A DNA stretch of 28,913 nucleotides from Mageeibacillus sp. UBA5770 (GCA_002418705.1 DIEQ01000070.1:1-28913); one strand, 5' to 3'. Counted from the stretch's first letter, positions 7,786-15,976 are shown. Translations and numbers: made by a program. Notes: generated by a model from the letters alone, not told the origin.

Positions 7786-9084
7786 ATGAAAAAGAAAGTT
7801 TCGCCCAACGCTGTGTTTTTTGTTGTTATCGGTGTGCTTTTCTGTGTGTTTCTCGCACAGATCTATTATTTTGCCCCCGGGAATGCGTGGCTGCTGCTGT
7901 TTCCTGATCCCGATGATTCGTATATGGATTTCTTTAACGTCCTTGTGTCCGTCGGTTCCGGATATCCGTATGAGTGCGGGGGATTGTTCCTCTATCCGCC
8001 ATTTACTGCCCTGATGATTTTATTCTTTGTTCCTTTTATTCCAGCACCCCTGGCGGATAGTCTGCGGAGCGGCATTGTGCCAGGCGCGTCGAACATACAA
8101 TTTATCAATCAGAATGCGCTGCTGATGAGAAACTCACGGTATGGCATGCTGGCCTTTGGAATTTTCATGGCTGTTTCCGTTATTTTCATTGCGCTGCTGA
8201 TAACGGTGATCAGCAAGGGGAAGATTCCGGAGCGGGTTTTTATTTTGATGCTTATTCTGCTGTCCGCTCCTTTTCTTTTCGAATATCAGAGGGGGAACAC
8301 TATTCTGCTTGCCGTAGTGTTTTTGCTTTTCTTTCTGCATTTTAAGGACAGTGAAAGTCCGATTTTACGTGAACTTGCGCTGGTTTCACTTGCCTGTGCT
8401 GCCGGCATCAAGATCTATCCTGCCCTGTTCGGTCTCTTGCTGCTCAGGAAAAAACGCTGGTTTGATTCGATCAGGGCACTGTGCTACGGTCTGATTGTCA
8501 TGTTCGTACCGTTTGTGTTTTTCGGTGGCACAGACGCTCTTGGGAAATTGATTGAGACTCTCCGTTCTTCTACGGAAGCGACATACGGGCAGGGTCTCTA
8601 TTATCAGGTGAACCTGACCAATTTCCTCCGTGTCCTCGGCATGCAGTTTGGCTGTCCTGACATGTCCGTTATCAGAAGCGGGCAGATCATGTCATATATC
8701 CTTCTGGCGCTATCGGTACCGGCGGTTATGCTCTCCCGGAAACAATGGAAAGCCATAGCCATCATTTCATTTGCAGTCATCCTGGTTCCGGGGTTCAACT
8801 TCTATTATGCGCTGTGCTATGCAGTCATTCCGGTTCTGTTTTTCCTCAAAGAGAGAGAGGCAGGACCGACGGGCTATTTCTATGCCGTCGGACTTGCCGT
8901 ATTGCTTTCGCCGGCATATTTCGGTGTGATCCGTGAAATTCAGGGGGTAAGTATCGGTAAATTCCCGCTTACTGTGGCATGTGTCATTCAGAGCGGCTTT
9001 TGCATTATAATGATTCTGTCTCTGATTGCGGAGTCGTACATTTTCAGTTTGACATTAACCGGTACTAAAAATACTATAGAATGA
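7786..9084 (+). CDS. GT87 (DUF2029) family polytopic glycosyltransferase
   Basis: A 432-residue protein with about ten membrane segments and few charged residues between them. GT87/DUF2029 features include DDSYMDFFN in the first outer loop (about 43-51), YPPFTAL (70-76), YQRGNTILL (167-175) and the conserved KIYPALFGLLLL followed by a basic turn (209-221). GT87 enzymes such as mycobacterial PimE are GT-C transferases that use a polyprenyl-phosphate sugar at the outer membrane face. The next gene is a GtrB-like GT2, which would supply exactly that kind of donor. A paralogue lies on the opposite strand at 11642-12934. The ATG is preceded by the purine-rich GGGGTAGGG. Family call is firm; the sugar and acceptor are unknown. 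Confidence 0.8.
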   Translation: MKKKVSPNAVFFVVIGVLFCVFLAQIYYFAPGNAWLLLFPDPDDSYMDFFNVLVSVGSGYPYECGGLFLYPPFTALMILFFVPFIPAPLADSLRSGIVPGASNIQFINQNALLMRNSRYGMLAFGIFMAVSVIFIALLITVISKGKIPERVFILMLILLSAPFLFEYQRGNTILLAVVFLLFFLHFKDSESPILRELALVSLACAAGIKIYPALFGLLLLRKKRWFDSIRALCYGLIVMFVPFVFFGGTDALGKLIETLRSSTEATYGQGLYYQVNLTNFLRVLGMQFGCPDMSVIRSGQIMSYILLALSVPAVMLSRKQWKAIAIISFAVILVPGFNFYYALCYAVIPVLFFLKEREAGPTGYFYAVGLAVLLSPAYFGVIREIQGVSIGKFPLTVACVIQSGFCIIMILSLIAESYIFSLTLTGTKNTIE

Positions 9085-9129
9085 TTGAATCGCTCTTGTG
9101 TAAATTTTGACAGATGCATGGAGGTCACA

Positions 9130-10071
9130 GTGGATACAATATATTTTGTCGTTCCCTGTTATAACGAGGAAGAGGTGGTCCGGGAGACATCCGCACGCCT
9201 TCTTGTCAAAATGAATCAACTGATATCCGCCGGCCTCGCAGGAGCCGGGAGCCGTATTCTTTTTGTAGATGACGGATCGAAGGATGCTACATGGTCCATT
9301 ATCGAGGAATTATCCAATCAGGAGACAGCGATTTCCGGTCTTAAGCTTTCGAGGAACAGGGGGCATCAGAATGCATTGCTGGCCGGTCTTATGACGGCGA
9401 ATGAATTCGCGGATGCGACCATCTCAATTGATGCCGATCTGCAGGATGATGTTGACTCCATTGATTTATTTGTGAAGGAATATTATGCGGGATTTGACAT
9501 CGTTTACGGTGTCAGGAGTGCCCGCAAAAAGGACACCCGGTTCAAGCGGCTTACGGCGCAGGGCTTCTACAAGATCATGCGCTTTATGGGTGCAGAAGTC
9601 GTTTACAATCATGCAGACTATCGCCTGATGAGCAGGCGGGCCGTCGAGGCCCTGGCTTCCTTCCATGAGACCAATCTGTTCCTGCGCGGTCTTGTCCCTA
9701 TGCTGGGATTTCCGTCGACAACGGTCGCCTATGAGAGAAAGGAAAGATTTGCCGGGGAGTCGAAGTATCCTTTCCGCAAAATGCTGGGGTTTGCCGTCGA
9801 GGGGCTGCTTTCTTTTAGTGTCAGTCCGATCAAAATGATTACATCACTTGGCTTTATCGTTTTTGCGGTCAGCATTGGCATGCTGATATTTTTCCTGTAC
9901 AGTTATTCTACCGGCAAGGCCGTCGAAGGCTGGACGACGATTGTTATTTCGACCTGGGCGATCGGCGGTCTACAGCTGCTGGCGATCGGGGTGATCGGCG
10001 AATATGTCGGCAAAATATATCTTGAGACAAAAAGCCGCCCGAAGTATATTATAGAAAAATTCATCAAATAG
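9130..10071 (+). CDS. Polyprenyl-phosphate glycosyltransferase, GT2 with two C-terminal membrane helices (GtrB-like)
   Basis: The start is taken as GTG 9130, because GGAGGT at 9120-9125 lies just ahead and the translation then begins DTIYFVVPCYNEEE, the usual first strand. An in-frame ATG at 9118 and TTG at 9085 are alternatives without a better site. The 313-residue protein has FVDDGSKDAT (45-54), SRNRGHQNALLAG (74-86), the metal-binding DADLQDD (101-107), and two membrane helices at about 235-258 and 268-292. This is the layout of GtrB, ArnC and related enzymes, which move a sugar from a nucleotide to undecaprenyl phosphate. It follows the GT87 gene, fitting a donor-maker/transferase pair. 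Confidence 0.85.
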   Translation: MDTIYFVVPCYNEEEVVRETSARLLVKMNQLISAGLAGAGSRILFVDDGSKDATWSIIEELSNQETAISGLKLSRNRGHQNALLAGLMTANEFADATISIDADLQDDVDSIDLFVKEYYAGFDIVYGVRSARKKDTRFKRLTAQGFYKIMRFMGAEVVYNHADYRLMSRRAVEALASFHETNLFLRGLVPMLGFPSTTVAYERKERFAGESKYPFRKMLGFAVEGLLSFSVSPIKMITSLGFIVFAVSIGMLIFFLYSYSTGKAVEGWTTIVISTWAIGGLQLLAIGVIGEYVGKIYLETKSRPKYIIEKFIK

Positions 10072-10085
10072 AGAGTGGGAAGCCA

Positions 10086-10895
10086 ATGAATTTACAGAAC
10101 GAAGTCCACACATTTGCCGTGTGTGCCTATAAAGAGTCACCCTTTCTGGAGGAGTGTATCCTGTCCCTGGTGAATCAGAGTACAAAGAGCAATATCATCA
10201 TGTCGACTTCCACGGACAATGAATTCATCCGCGGTTTGTCTGTAAAATATGATATTCCACTATATATTAATCCGGGGAAGGGCGACATGCAGGGCAACTG
10301 GAACTTTGCCTACGGCATGGTGAAGACGCCTTTTGTCACGATCTGTCATCAGGATGACTATTATTATCCTGAATTTGCCGGCCATATCCTGGGCGGGATC
10401 GCGAAGTACAAAGATATCATCATGATGCATACCAATTACAGTGATGTGGTAAATGGCCGCATCCTCAAGACGAACCTGAACAAAAGGATCAAGAGCTTTA
10501 TTAATTTCCCTGTCCGGTTCCAATTTTTGGCCCGGCATGCATTCTTCCGGAAGCTCGCCCTGTCTTTTGGCAACACGATCTGCTGTCCGTCTGTTACATA
10601 CAATAAGCAGATTGTCGGGGAATCGCCTTTTCATTCCAAGCTCGCCATGGCGGTCGACTGGGAGCTCTTTTATGACCTTGCTGCAAAGAAGGGGACATTT
10701 GTATATTATATGAAGCCGCTTACCTGTAAGCGGCTTCATATCGATTCTGAGACAAATGAGACCATTCAGAACGGTGCCCGTTATAACGATGACGTGGCAA
10801 TGTTCTCCAAGATGTGGCCCCGTCCGCTTGTCAAAATCATTGTGCGCTTCTATAAGAAATCTTACACGATCAATGATTTCAGCAAAATCGGATAA
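10086..10895 (+). CDS. Family 2 glycosyltransferase
   Basis: A 269-residue GT2-like protein with GGGAAG before the ATG, 14 bases after the previous gene. The N-terminus HTFAVCAYKESPFLEECI resembles the first strand and helix of GT-A enzymes, and CHQDDYYYPE (87-96) carries the metal-binding acidic pair at Asp 90-Asp 91. The later RLHIDSETN segment matches the R-x-H...S-x-T pattern found near the active site of many GT2 transferases. No membrane helix is predicted, so it probably works on a lipid-linked glycan at the inner face. A perfect 15-bp inverted repeat lies inside the gene at codons 208-219. It ends seven bases before the stop of the convergent minus-strand gene. Confidence 0.8.
   Translation: MNLQNEVHTFAVCAYKESPFLEECILSLVNQSTKSNIIMSTSTDNEFIRGLSVKYDIPLYINPGKGDMQGNWNFAYGMVKTPFVTICHQDDYYYPEFAGHILGGIAKYKDIIMMHTNYSDVVNGRILKTNLNKRIKSFINFPVRFQFLARHAFFRKLALSFGNTICCPSVTYNKQIVGESPFHSKLAMAVDWELFYDLAAKKGTFVYYMKPLTCKRLHIDSETNETIQNGARYNDDVAMFSKMWPRPLVKIIVRFYKKSYTINDFSKIG
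10708..10741. repeat. Perfect 15-bp inverted repeat with 4-base loop inside a GT2 gene
   Basis: The left arm at 10708-10722 (ATATGAAGCCGCTTA) is the exact reverse complement of the right arm at 10727-10741, with CCTG as the loop. It is wholly coding, spanning residues 208-219 of the GT2 at 10086-10895. A stem of this length without mismatch is unlikely in coding sequence by chance. No U-run follows it, so it is not a classical intrinsic terminator. Confidence 0.9.
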
Positions 10896-10902
10896 CTTTT
10901 GA

Positions 10903-11601
10903 TTACGCGCCTGCTCTTATCCTGATAAACCTGAAGAGCGTCTTCACGTATGTGAGTATGAAGCTCATAAGACGGCGCTTTGATTCGCCGAACAGGCGTT
11001 TTTCGAAAGTGATCGGGACTTCGGCTATCCGGAAGTTCTTCTTATTCTTCTTCATGCGCAGGATGACTTCCTGCAGCACTTCGTAGTTTTCACAGGTGAG
11101 GGTGACGCCCTTGATCTGCTCCGTCTGGTAGATGCGGTAGCTTGTGGAGATGTCTTTGGCGCGCACTCCAATGACCAGGCGCATGATCAGATTTAAGACC
11201 TTGGACATTACAAAGGAGAAGAAGGCGTCATGTGTCCGGCCGCCCTTGCAGTAGCGCGAGCCGATGACCAGGTCATAGCCTTCCAAAGACTTCGCATAGA
11301 GCTGCGGAATCATCTCCGGATCATGGGACCCGTCGGCGTCGAGCACAAGGAGGTGGTCTTCTCTGGCATACTTGATGCCGGTCCGGAATGCCCCTGCATA
11401 GCGGGGCTCTTCCTGGTTGATATAGCGGACACTCGGGAATTGTGCGCAGACATCGGCGGTATCGTCAGTTGCCTTCGCGGAATCGATTAAAAGGACCTCA
11501 TAGGAGGTTCCCGTCTTGTCGAGCATGGACAGGATCTTCGGAAAAAGTACTTTGAGGTTTTCCGCTTCACTTACAGCAAGCAGTACTACGCTAATTCCCA
11601 T
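10903..11601 (-). CDS. Family 2 glycosyltransferase (DPM1-like)
   Basis: A 232-residue GT-A protein on the minus strand, with AAGGAG ahead of its ATG. It has the first strand GISVVLLAVSEAENL, the nucleotide site VLLIDSAKATDDT (36-48), the metal-binding VLDADGSHDPE (86-96), IGSRYCKGG (113-121), and AKDISTSYRIYQ. These are the dolichol-phosphate-mannose synthase type motifs; there is no C-terminal membrane domain. Several arginines end the protein, possibly holding it to the membrane. It lies 40 bases behind the minus-strand GT87 gene and is probably in its operon. The gene converges with the plus-strand GT2 (stops seven bases apart), and no separate terminator is visible between them. Confidence 0.85.
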   Translation of the reverse strand: MGISVVLLAVSEAENLKVLFPKILSMLDKTGTSYEVLLIDSAKATDDTADVCAQFPSVRYINQEEPRYAGAFRTGIKYAREDHLLVLDADGSHDPEMIPQLYAKSLEGYDLVIGSRYCKGGRTHDAFFSFVMSKVLNLIMRLVIGVRAKDISTSYRIYQTEQIKGVTLTCENYEVLQEVILRMKKNKKNFRIAEVPITFEKRLFGESKRRLMSFILTYVKTLFRFIRIRAGA

Positions 11602-11641
11602 GGGCTTCTCCTTGAAGGTAAATTCAACTACTAATATTCCA

Positions 11642-12934
11642 TCAAAAAGCAGATTTTTGCAACCTGCTTTTCGAAATACGGCGGGATATAAATGAATATA
11701 TTGTGATGCCGGCCCTCACGGCGGCTTCGATAAGAAGTGCGAGGAAAAGAATAAGAAGGGCATTGTTGGCTATTGGAACGGTAACGGGGACTTTGTCCTG
11801 AAGGAATTGAATCGGATTGAGGATGACGGCGAATAGTAAGAGATAGATCCAGTCAAAAATGGAGTGCCTGTTCTCGTTCAGGAAGAATACGATCGGTATG
11901 AATATGTACAGGCCACAGTAATAAGCGCTGTTGACCGGTGCGGCGATAATGGCGCAGGACAGCAGTGTTATGGTTTTCCAGTGGCTCTTAAGTGCAAGTG
12001 AAAGAATGACAGCGAGGATGAGAGCAAGGTTGCCGAGGTTGATCCAGCTCTGGTAGTCCTTGGTGCCTGTAGCAGTTCCCAGATAATAGGCGAGCCAGCC
12101 GAACCGGTAGTTCGGAGCCAGGAAGCGGTACGCCTCCGTGTTGAGACCTACGTTGATGAGAAGCTGGCCTAAGTTGTACCGGCCTCCTACGAAGAAGAAA
12201 AAAGGCAGGAAGAATGCCATGGCGCCATAAACGGCGGTGCGGATAGAGTCAAACCAGCGTCTGTCCTTGAGCAGGAGAATACCGAAAATGGCAGGATAGA
12301 CCTTGAGGGCCGCTGCGCATGCGAGTGCGATATAGGAGAATTCCCGGAGGCGCCGGCTGTCGGATTTGTACCAGAACAGAAATGCTGCCAGAAATCCTAC
12401 GGTCAGGAGGATCGTATTGGCGCGTTCGACAGCGAAGAGGAAGATACCGGAGGAGAAGAGGGCGAATACCGTTGCGGCCTTCGTGAGGCCGGATCCGGTC
12501 TTATAGTGGTATAGAAGAAAGGCGTAAACCAGTACACTGACGCCAAGAAAGAAGAACAGGGACATGAGGCCCATCTGTGAACCTTTGGCCATCACCGGGG
12601 TGATCCCTTTGTAGTCAAGCAGGAGTGAGAATGGATAGAGAATCAGATAGGCGAGCGGCGGATATGCCTTTTCACTAAGGCCGAAGAGCTCGGTATAATG
12701 GTAGGGATCCCGTGTCGATACGTATTTGACAACGTTGAAAAAATCCATGAACGAGTCGCCGGATGCCGGGCCGCCGAAGAATATTGTATACTGCTCCTTC
12801 GCGTTGGAGGAACAGAGGACGAAGAGGAAGTAGGCGGATGCGGACAGCATCAGCGTGCAGAAGAATAATTCGAATGTGGATTTCTTTTCGAGAAGATGAA
12901 CCTTTTCTTCTCCATGGCTGCCTTTGTGTTCCAT
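11642..12934 (-). CDS. GT87 (DUF2029) family polytopic glycosyltransferase, paralogue of 7786-9084
   Basis: The start at 12934 is preferred because AAGGGGGG lies six bases upstream; the open frame continues further back to 13036, but that part overlaps the promoter region. The 430-residue protein has about ten membrane segments and shares landmarks with the GT87 protein at 7786-9084: DSFMDFFN (60-67), AYPPLAYL (90-97), VERANTILL, and KVYPAIFGILLL followed by RRWFDSIR. These shared blocks show the two are paralogues. As in the family, it is expected to move a sugar from a polyprenyl-phosphate carrier to an acceptor outside the cell. The downstream DPM1-like GT2 could make its donor. Transcription probably starts at the minus-strand promoter at 12961-12989. 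Confidence 0.8.
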   Translation of the reverse strand: MEHKGSHGEEKVHLLEKKSTFELFFCTLMLSASAYFLFVLCSSNAKEQYTIFFGGPASGDSFMDFFNVVKYVSTRDPYHYTELFGLSEKAYPPLAYLILYPFSLLLDYKGITPVMAKGSQMGLMSLFFFLGVSVLVYAFLLYHYKTGSGLTKAATVFALFSSGIFLFAVERANTILLTVGFLAAFLFWYKSDSRRLREFSYIALACAAALKVYPAIFGILLLKDRRWFDSIRTAVYGAMAFFLPFFFFVGGRYNLGQLLINVGLNTEAYRFLAPNYRFGWLAYYLGTATGTKDYQSWINLGNLALILAVILSLALKSHWKTITLLSCAIIAAPVNSAYYCGLYIFIPIVFFLNENRHSIFDWIYLLLFAVILNPIQFLQDKVPVTVPIANNALLILFLALLIEAAVRAGITIYSFISRRISKSRLQKSAF

Positions 12935-12960
12935 TGCCGTCCCCCCTTGAAATCTATAAC

Positions 12961-12989
12961 AGTATACGTAAAATAAGTCATCATTACAA
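12961..12989 (-). promoter_or_regulatory. Sigma-A type promoter for the minus-strand GT87-GT2 operon
   Basis: On the minus strand TTGTAA (12989-12984) and a perfect-looking TATACT (12966-12961) are separated by 17 bases. The -10 ends about 27 bases before the GT87 start, leaving room for a short leader holding the AAGGGGGG ribosome binding site. It lies back to back with the proS promoter. Confidence 0.65.
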
Positions 12990-13029
12990 GAAAACCGGGC
13001 ATAACTGCGGCGTTTGCGGCTTTTCCGGT

Positions 13030-13058
13030 TTGACATTGATGTGCCTAAAAAGTATACT
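13030..13058 (+). promoter_or_regulatory. Sigma-A type promoter for proS
   Basis: TTGACA at 13030-13035 and TATACT at 13053-13058 are exactly 17 bases apart, a near-consensus vegetative promoter. The predicted transcript starts near 13065, about 33 bases before the proS ATG. That leader is too short for a T-box, so proS here does not appear to be controlled by that mechanism. Confidence 0.85.
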
Positions 13059-13097
13059 CACTTATGTTCACTTAACCGAAGATATGGAGATAATAAT

Positions 13098-14804
13098 ATG
13101 CGTGTTTCCAAGCTGTATATGCCGACTCAAAGAGAGATTCCCGCTGATGCTGAAATTGTCAGCCACCAGCTCATGCTCCGTGCCGGGCTTATGAAGAAGA
13201 TTGCATCCGGTATATATTCATTCCTTCCCGTAGGATACCGAGCCTACCGTAAAGTTGAGAACATTGTCCGTGAAGAGATGGACAGGGCGGGCGCCCAGGA
13301 ACTGATCATGCCCGCGATTCTGCCGGCTGAGGTCTATATGGCTTCCGGCCGCTGGGATAAGTTCGGCCAGGAGATGTTCCGCCTGCAGGACAGGGGAGGA
13401 CGCCAGTTCTGCCTCGGACCGACGCATGAGGAGCCTTTTACGGAAGCTGTCCGTGACAACATCCGTTCATACCGTCAGCTTCCCGTGACGCTTTACCAGA
13501 TCCAGCACAAGTACAGGGATGAGAAGCGCCCGCGCTTCGGTGTCATGCGTGCCCGTGAGTTCGTCATGAAGGATGCGTACAGCTTCGATGCCGATGAGGC
13601 CGGGCTTGACATTTCCTACAAGGCTATGTACAAGGCTTACTGCCGGATTTTTGACCGCTGCGGATTGGACTATATTCTCGTCGACGCCGATTCCGGCGCG
13701 ATGGGCGGCTCCGGATCCCAGGAATTCATGGTTAAATCCCTGGTCGGCGAGGACGCGATTGCGTACTGCCCTGCCTGCGGGTATGCCGCCAATGAAGAGA
13801 AGGCCGTCTGTAAGACCGGCGATGCCGGATCACCGACTGCCCTGCTTGCTATTGAGAAAATCCATACGCCTCACGTTCGTACCATTGAGGAACTGATGGC
13901 TTTCATGAAGGCTTCCCCGAAGGAATTCGTAAAGACGATCCTGTACTCGATCGACGGCAAGATTGTCGCCGTTATGGTCAGGGGCGACCGTGAGATCAAT
14001 GAGACCAAGCTCAAGAACCTCTATGACGCCAATGAACTCATCCTTGCAAGCTTTGCTGATGTAGAGCGCGTGTCCGGTGCGGCCGTAGGGTTTGCAGGTC
14101 CGGTAGCGCTCAAGGAAGAGATTGAGCTGATCGCTGACAACGAGGTAGCCTCTATGGCGAACTTCATCGTTGGTGCCAATGAGACAGATTATCACTTGAA
14201 GAATGTCAACATCCTGCGTGACTTCAAGCCGACAAGGATTGTCGATGTACGCACGATCGTCGCCGGTGACCCGTGCCCGAAGTGCGGTGCGCCTGTCGAG
14301 ACCTGCCGCGGTATAGAGGTCGGCCATATCTTCAAGCTCGGGACGAAGTATTCCGATGCCTTGAACTGTAAGTTCCTCGATCAGGCCGGCCAGGAGAAGT
14401 CCATGATCATGGGCTGCTACGGTATCGGCGTAGGACGTACACTTGCCGCCATCATTGAACAGCATTACGACGAGAACGGCATCATCTGGCCTCTGGCTGC
14501 GGCACCGTATCAGGCAATCGTCATACCGACCAACACAGGCGATGAGGCGATCAATGCCGTCGGTGAAGACATGCACGCACGTCTCGAACAGGCCGGTGTC
14601 GAGGTTCTCCTTGATGACCGCTCCGAGCGTCCGGGTGTCAAGTTCAAGGATGCTGACCTTATAGGTATCCCGCTTCGTGTCACTGTCGGCCGTAAGGCTG
14701 CCGAAGGCATCGTCGAGTTTAAGGAACGTGCGACGGGCGTCGTCACCGAGATGACGGTCGATGAAGCTGTCGCGAAGGTTATTGCGCTGGTCAGGGCAAT
14801 CTGA
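13098..14804 (+). CDS. proS: Prolyl-tRNA synthetase (bacterial type with editing insert)
   Basis: The start at 13098 is chosen because GGAGA lies seven bases upstream and translation then opens [19 protein letters not shown], the normal N-terminus. An upstream in-frame ATG at 13014 would place the promoter inside the gene. The 568-residue length fits bacterial ProRS with the INS domain. Motif 1 region (about 31-75), LGPTHEE (107-113), motif 2 from [18 protein letters not shown] (about 138-155), an insert carrying the editing region (about 225-395, including [10 protein letters not shown]), motif 3 [13 protein letters not shown], and a C-terminal anticodon-binding domain (about 470-568) are visible. 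It charges tRNA-Pro with proline in the cytoplasm. Transcription ends at the hairpin at 14842-14867. Confidence 0.97.
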   Translation: MRVSKLYMPTQREIPADAEIVSHQLMLRAGLMKKIASGIYSFLPVGYRAYRKVENIVREEMDRAGAQELIMPAILPAEVYMASGRWDKFGQEMFRLQDRGGRQFCLGPTHEEPFTEAVRDNIRSYRQLPVTLYQIQHKYRDEKRPRFGVMRAREFVMKDAYSFDADEAGLDISYKAMYKAYCRIFDRCGLDYILVDADSGAMGGSGSQEFMVKSLVGEDAIAYCPACGYAANEEKAVCKTGDAGSPTALLAIEKIHTPHVRTIEELMAFMKASPKEFVKTILYSIDGKIVAVMVRGDREINETKLKNLYDANELILASFADVERVSGAAVGFAGPVALKEEIELIADNEVASMANFIVGANETDYHLKNVNILRDFKPTRIVDVRTIVAGDPCPKCGAPVETCRGIEVGHIFKLGTKYSDALNCKFLDQAGQEKSMIMGCYGIGVGRTLAAIIEQHYDENGIIWPLAAAPYQAIVIPTNTGDEAINAVGEDMHARLEQAGVEVLLDDRSERPGVKFKDADLIGIPLRVTVGRKAAEGIVEFKERATGVVTEMTVDEAVAKVIALVRAI

Positions 14805-14810
14805 CGGATT

Positions 14811-14838
14811 TTGCAATGTGACGAATAAGGAATATAAT
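14811..14838 (+). promoter_or_regulatory. Likely promoter for the acyltransferase gene, placed just before the proS terminator
   Basis: TTGCAA at 14811-14816 and TATAAT at 14833-14838 are 16 bases apart. It begins six bases after the proS stop. Initiation would fall near 14844-14846, inside the left arm of the terminator hairpin, so transcripts from here would not form the full hairpin while proS transcripts would. Confidence 0.6.
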
Positions 14839-14841
14839 GAG

Positions 14842-14867
14842 GCGGAAATTCATTTTTCCGCTTTTTT
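14842..14867 (+). terminator. Intrinsic terminator after proS
   Basis: GCGGAAA (14842-14848) pairs with TTTCCGC (14855-14861) around a six-base loop and is followed directly by six T. It lies 37 bases after the proS stop codon. Confidence 0.85.
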
Positions 14868-14901
14868 ATATTCCGGGCTATATGTGATCGGGAGTGCTTG
14901 T

Positions 14902-15882
14902 ATGACTGAACTTCCCAAAGAGCGGCGAACGGCATACTGGGATAACGCGAAAGGCATATTGATTGTGTTGGTCGTGCTGGGCCATTACCTGCATGCGTAT
15001 CAGGCTGATTTTGAAGTCAGTTTCCTTGTCAGCATGATTTATACATTTCATATGCCCGCCTTTGTCCTGATTTCCGGATACTTCAGCCGGGGGGAGAAGG
15101 CCTCTTCCGTTCGGGCGATTGCCAGGCTTACGGCAGCTTATCTCATATTCAATACGCTGATGATGCTCTATACGCTGGCGGCTGAGGGCGGACCGCTGAC
15201 TCTGACACAGCCGTATAATTCGTACTGGTATCTGCTGGCGCTGATCATCTGGCGGCTTACTGTAAAGTATGTTTCAAAGATCCGCGGGATAATGGCTGTC
15301 AGTATTATTGTCGCCCTGCTGATCGGCTTTTCGGGTGAAATAACCAATGAATTTGCCCTGGCTAGAGTCATCTGTTTCTACCCGTTCTTCCTGGCCGGGT
15401 ATAAGCTTACGCAAGAAAAAGCGGCCGCCTTTATTGAGCACCGCACCTCGGCTGATTCCGTAAAAGGGATATTGCTGCTGGTCGTGTCGATGGGGCTGGC
15501 CGCCGGCTTCATCCTGCTGTTCCGGCCGCCGATCGCTGTCTTCCAGATGGAGGCATATTCTTCTGCGGAATTCCTGCTGTACAGGCTGATCGTCTTTGTC
15601 TTGGCTTCTATGATCCTTGCAGGGCTTTCCCAAGTGATTCCGTCAAAGCCTGTCGCACTGCTCTCCGGGTGGGGGCAGAATTCGCTGGCCATATATGTGC
15701 TGCACCGGCCTGTTTCGCTGCTGTTCGTTACTTTTTTCCCGGAAGAAGGAGTATCAACTCTGTATTTTCTGTGGGCTGTGCTTGCAAGTGCGGCGACGCT
15801 TCTTGTCTTTGGGCTTGCGCCTGTCACCCGGGTACTTAACTTAGTCCTCAACCGTGTTGTCGATTTCGTGTGTGACAGGTAG
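14902..15882 (+). CDS. Membrane acyltransferase 3 family protein (fucose 4-O-acetylase-like)
   Basis: The start at 14902 follows GGGAG by a suitable distance; upstream in-frame starts would lie inside proS or across its terminator. The 326-residue protein has about ten membrane helices. YWDNAKGILIVLVVLGHY (12-29), with His 28, and FHMPAFVLISGYF (49-61) are the signature of acyltransferase family 3, in particular the COG3594 group of sugar O-acetylases. These enzymes pass an acetyl or other acyl group across the membrane onto a glycan. It could modify the polymer made by the upstream glycan locus or the peptidoglycan, but the target is not visible. It appears to be a single-gene unit with its own promoter and the terminator at 15926. 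Confidence 0.85.
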   Translation: MTELPKERRTAYWDNAKGILIVLVVLGHYLHAYQADFEVSFLVSMIYTFHMPAFVLISGYFSRGEKASSVRAIARLTAAYLIFNTLMMLYTLAAEGGPLTLTQPYNSYWYLLALIIWRLTVKYVSKIRGIMAVSIIVALLIGFSGEITNEFALARVICFYPFFLAGYKLTQEKAAAFIEHRTSADSVKGILLLVVSMGLAAGFILLFRPPIAVFQMEAYSSAEFLLYRLIVFVLASMILAGLSQVIPSKPVALLSGWGQNSLAIYVLHRPVSLLFVTFFPEEGVSTLYFLWAVLASAATLLVFGLAPVTRVLNLVLNRVVDFVCDR

Positions 15883-15925
15883 GGTGCGCTGCGCTTCAGA
15901 TTATTTGAGCTTCTAGAAACAAAAA

Positions 15926-15952
15926 ACGGAGGGTGTTGCCCTCCGTCTTTTG
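15926..15952. terminator. Bidirectional intrinsic terminator between the acyltransferase and rluA-type genes
   Basis: ACGGAGGG (15926-15933) pairs perfectly with CCCTCCGT (15939-15946) around TGTTG. A T-rich run follows on the plus strand, and five A precede it, giving a U-run on the minus strand, so it can stop transcription from both convergent genes. Three tandem copies of TTTTACTG follow at 15953-15976. Confidence 0.9.
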
Positions 15953-15976
15953 TTTTACTGTTTTACTGTTTTACTG
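15953..15976. repeat. Three tandem copies of an 8-base unit (TTTTACTG)
   Basis: The unit TTTTACTG occurs at 15953-15960, 15961-15968 and 15969-15976 without mismatch, directly behind the bidirectional terminator. It is non-coding. Probably a slippage-generated short repeat in the T-rich terminator tail. Confidence 0.8.

Noticed and set aside
10260..10739. Minus-strand open frame starting in the 15-bp palindrome
   Set aside because: It is antisense to a GT2 gene; its start looks like the sense peptide only because the palindrome reads the same on both strands.
12947..13097. T-box riboswitch upstream of proS
   Set aside because: The promoter lies only about 40 bases before the ATG, leaving a leader far too short for a T-box, and no specifier stem or terminator is seen.
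13830..14816. Long minus-strand open frame (328 codons) opposite proS
   Set aside because: It is antisense to conserved ProRS domains and shows no recognisable protein features.
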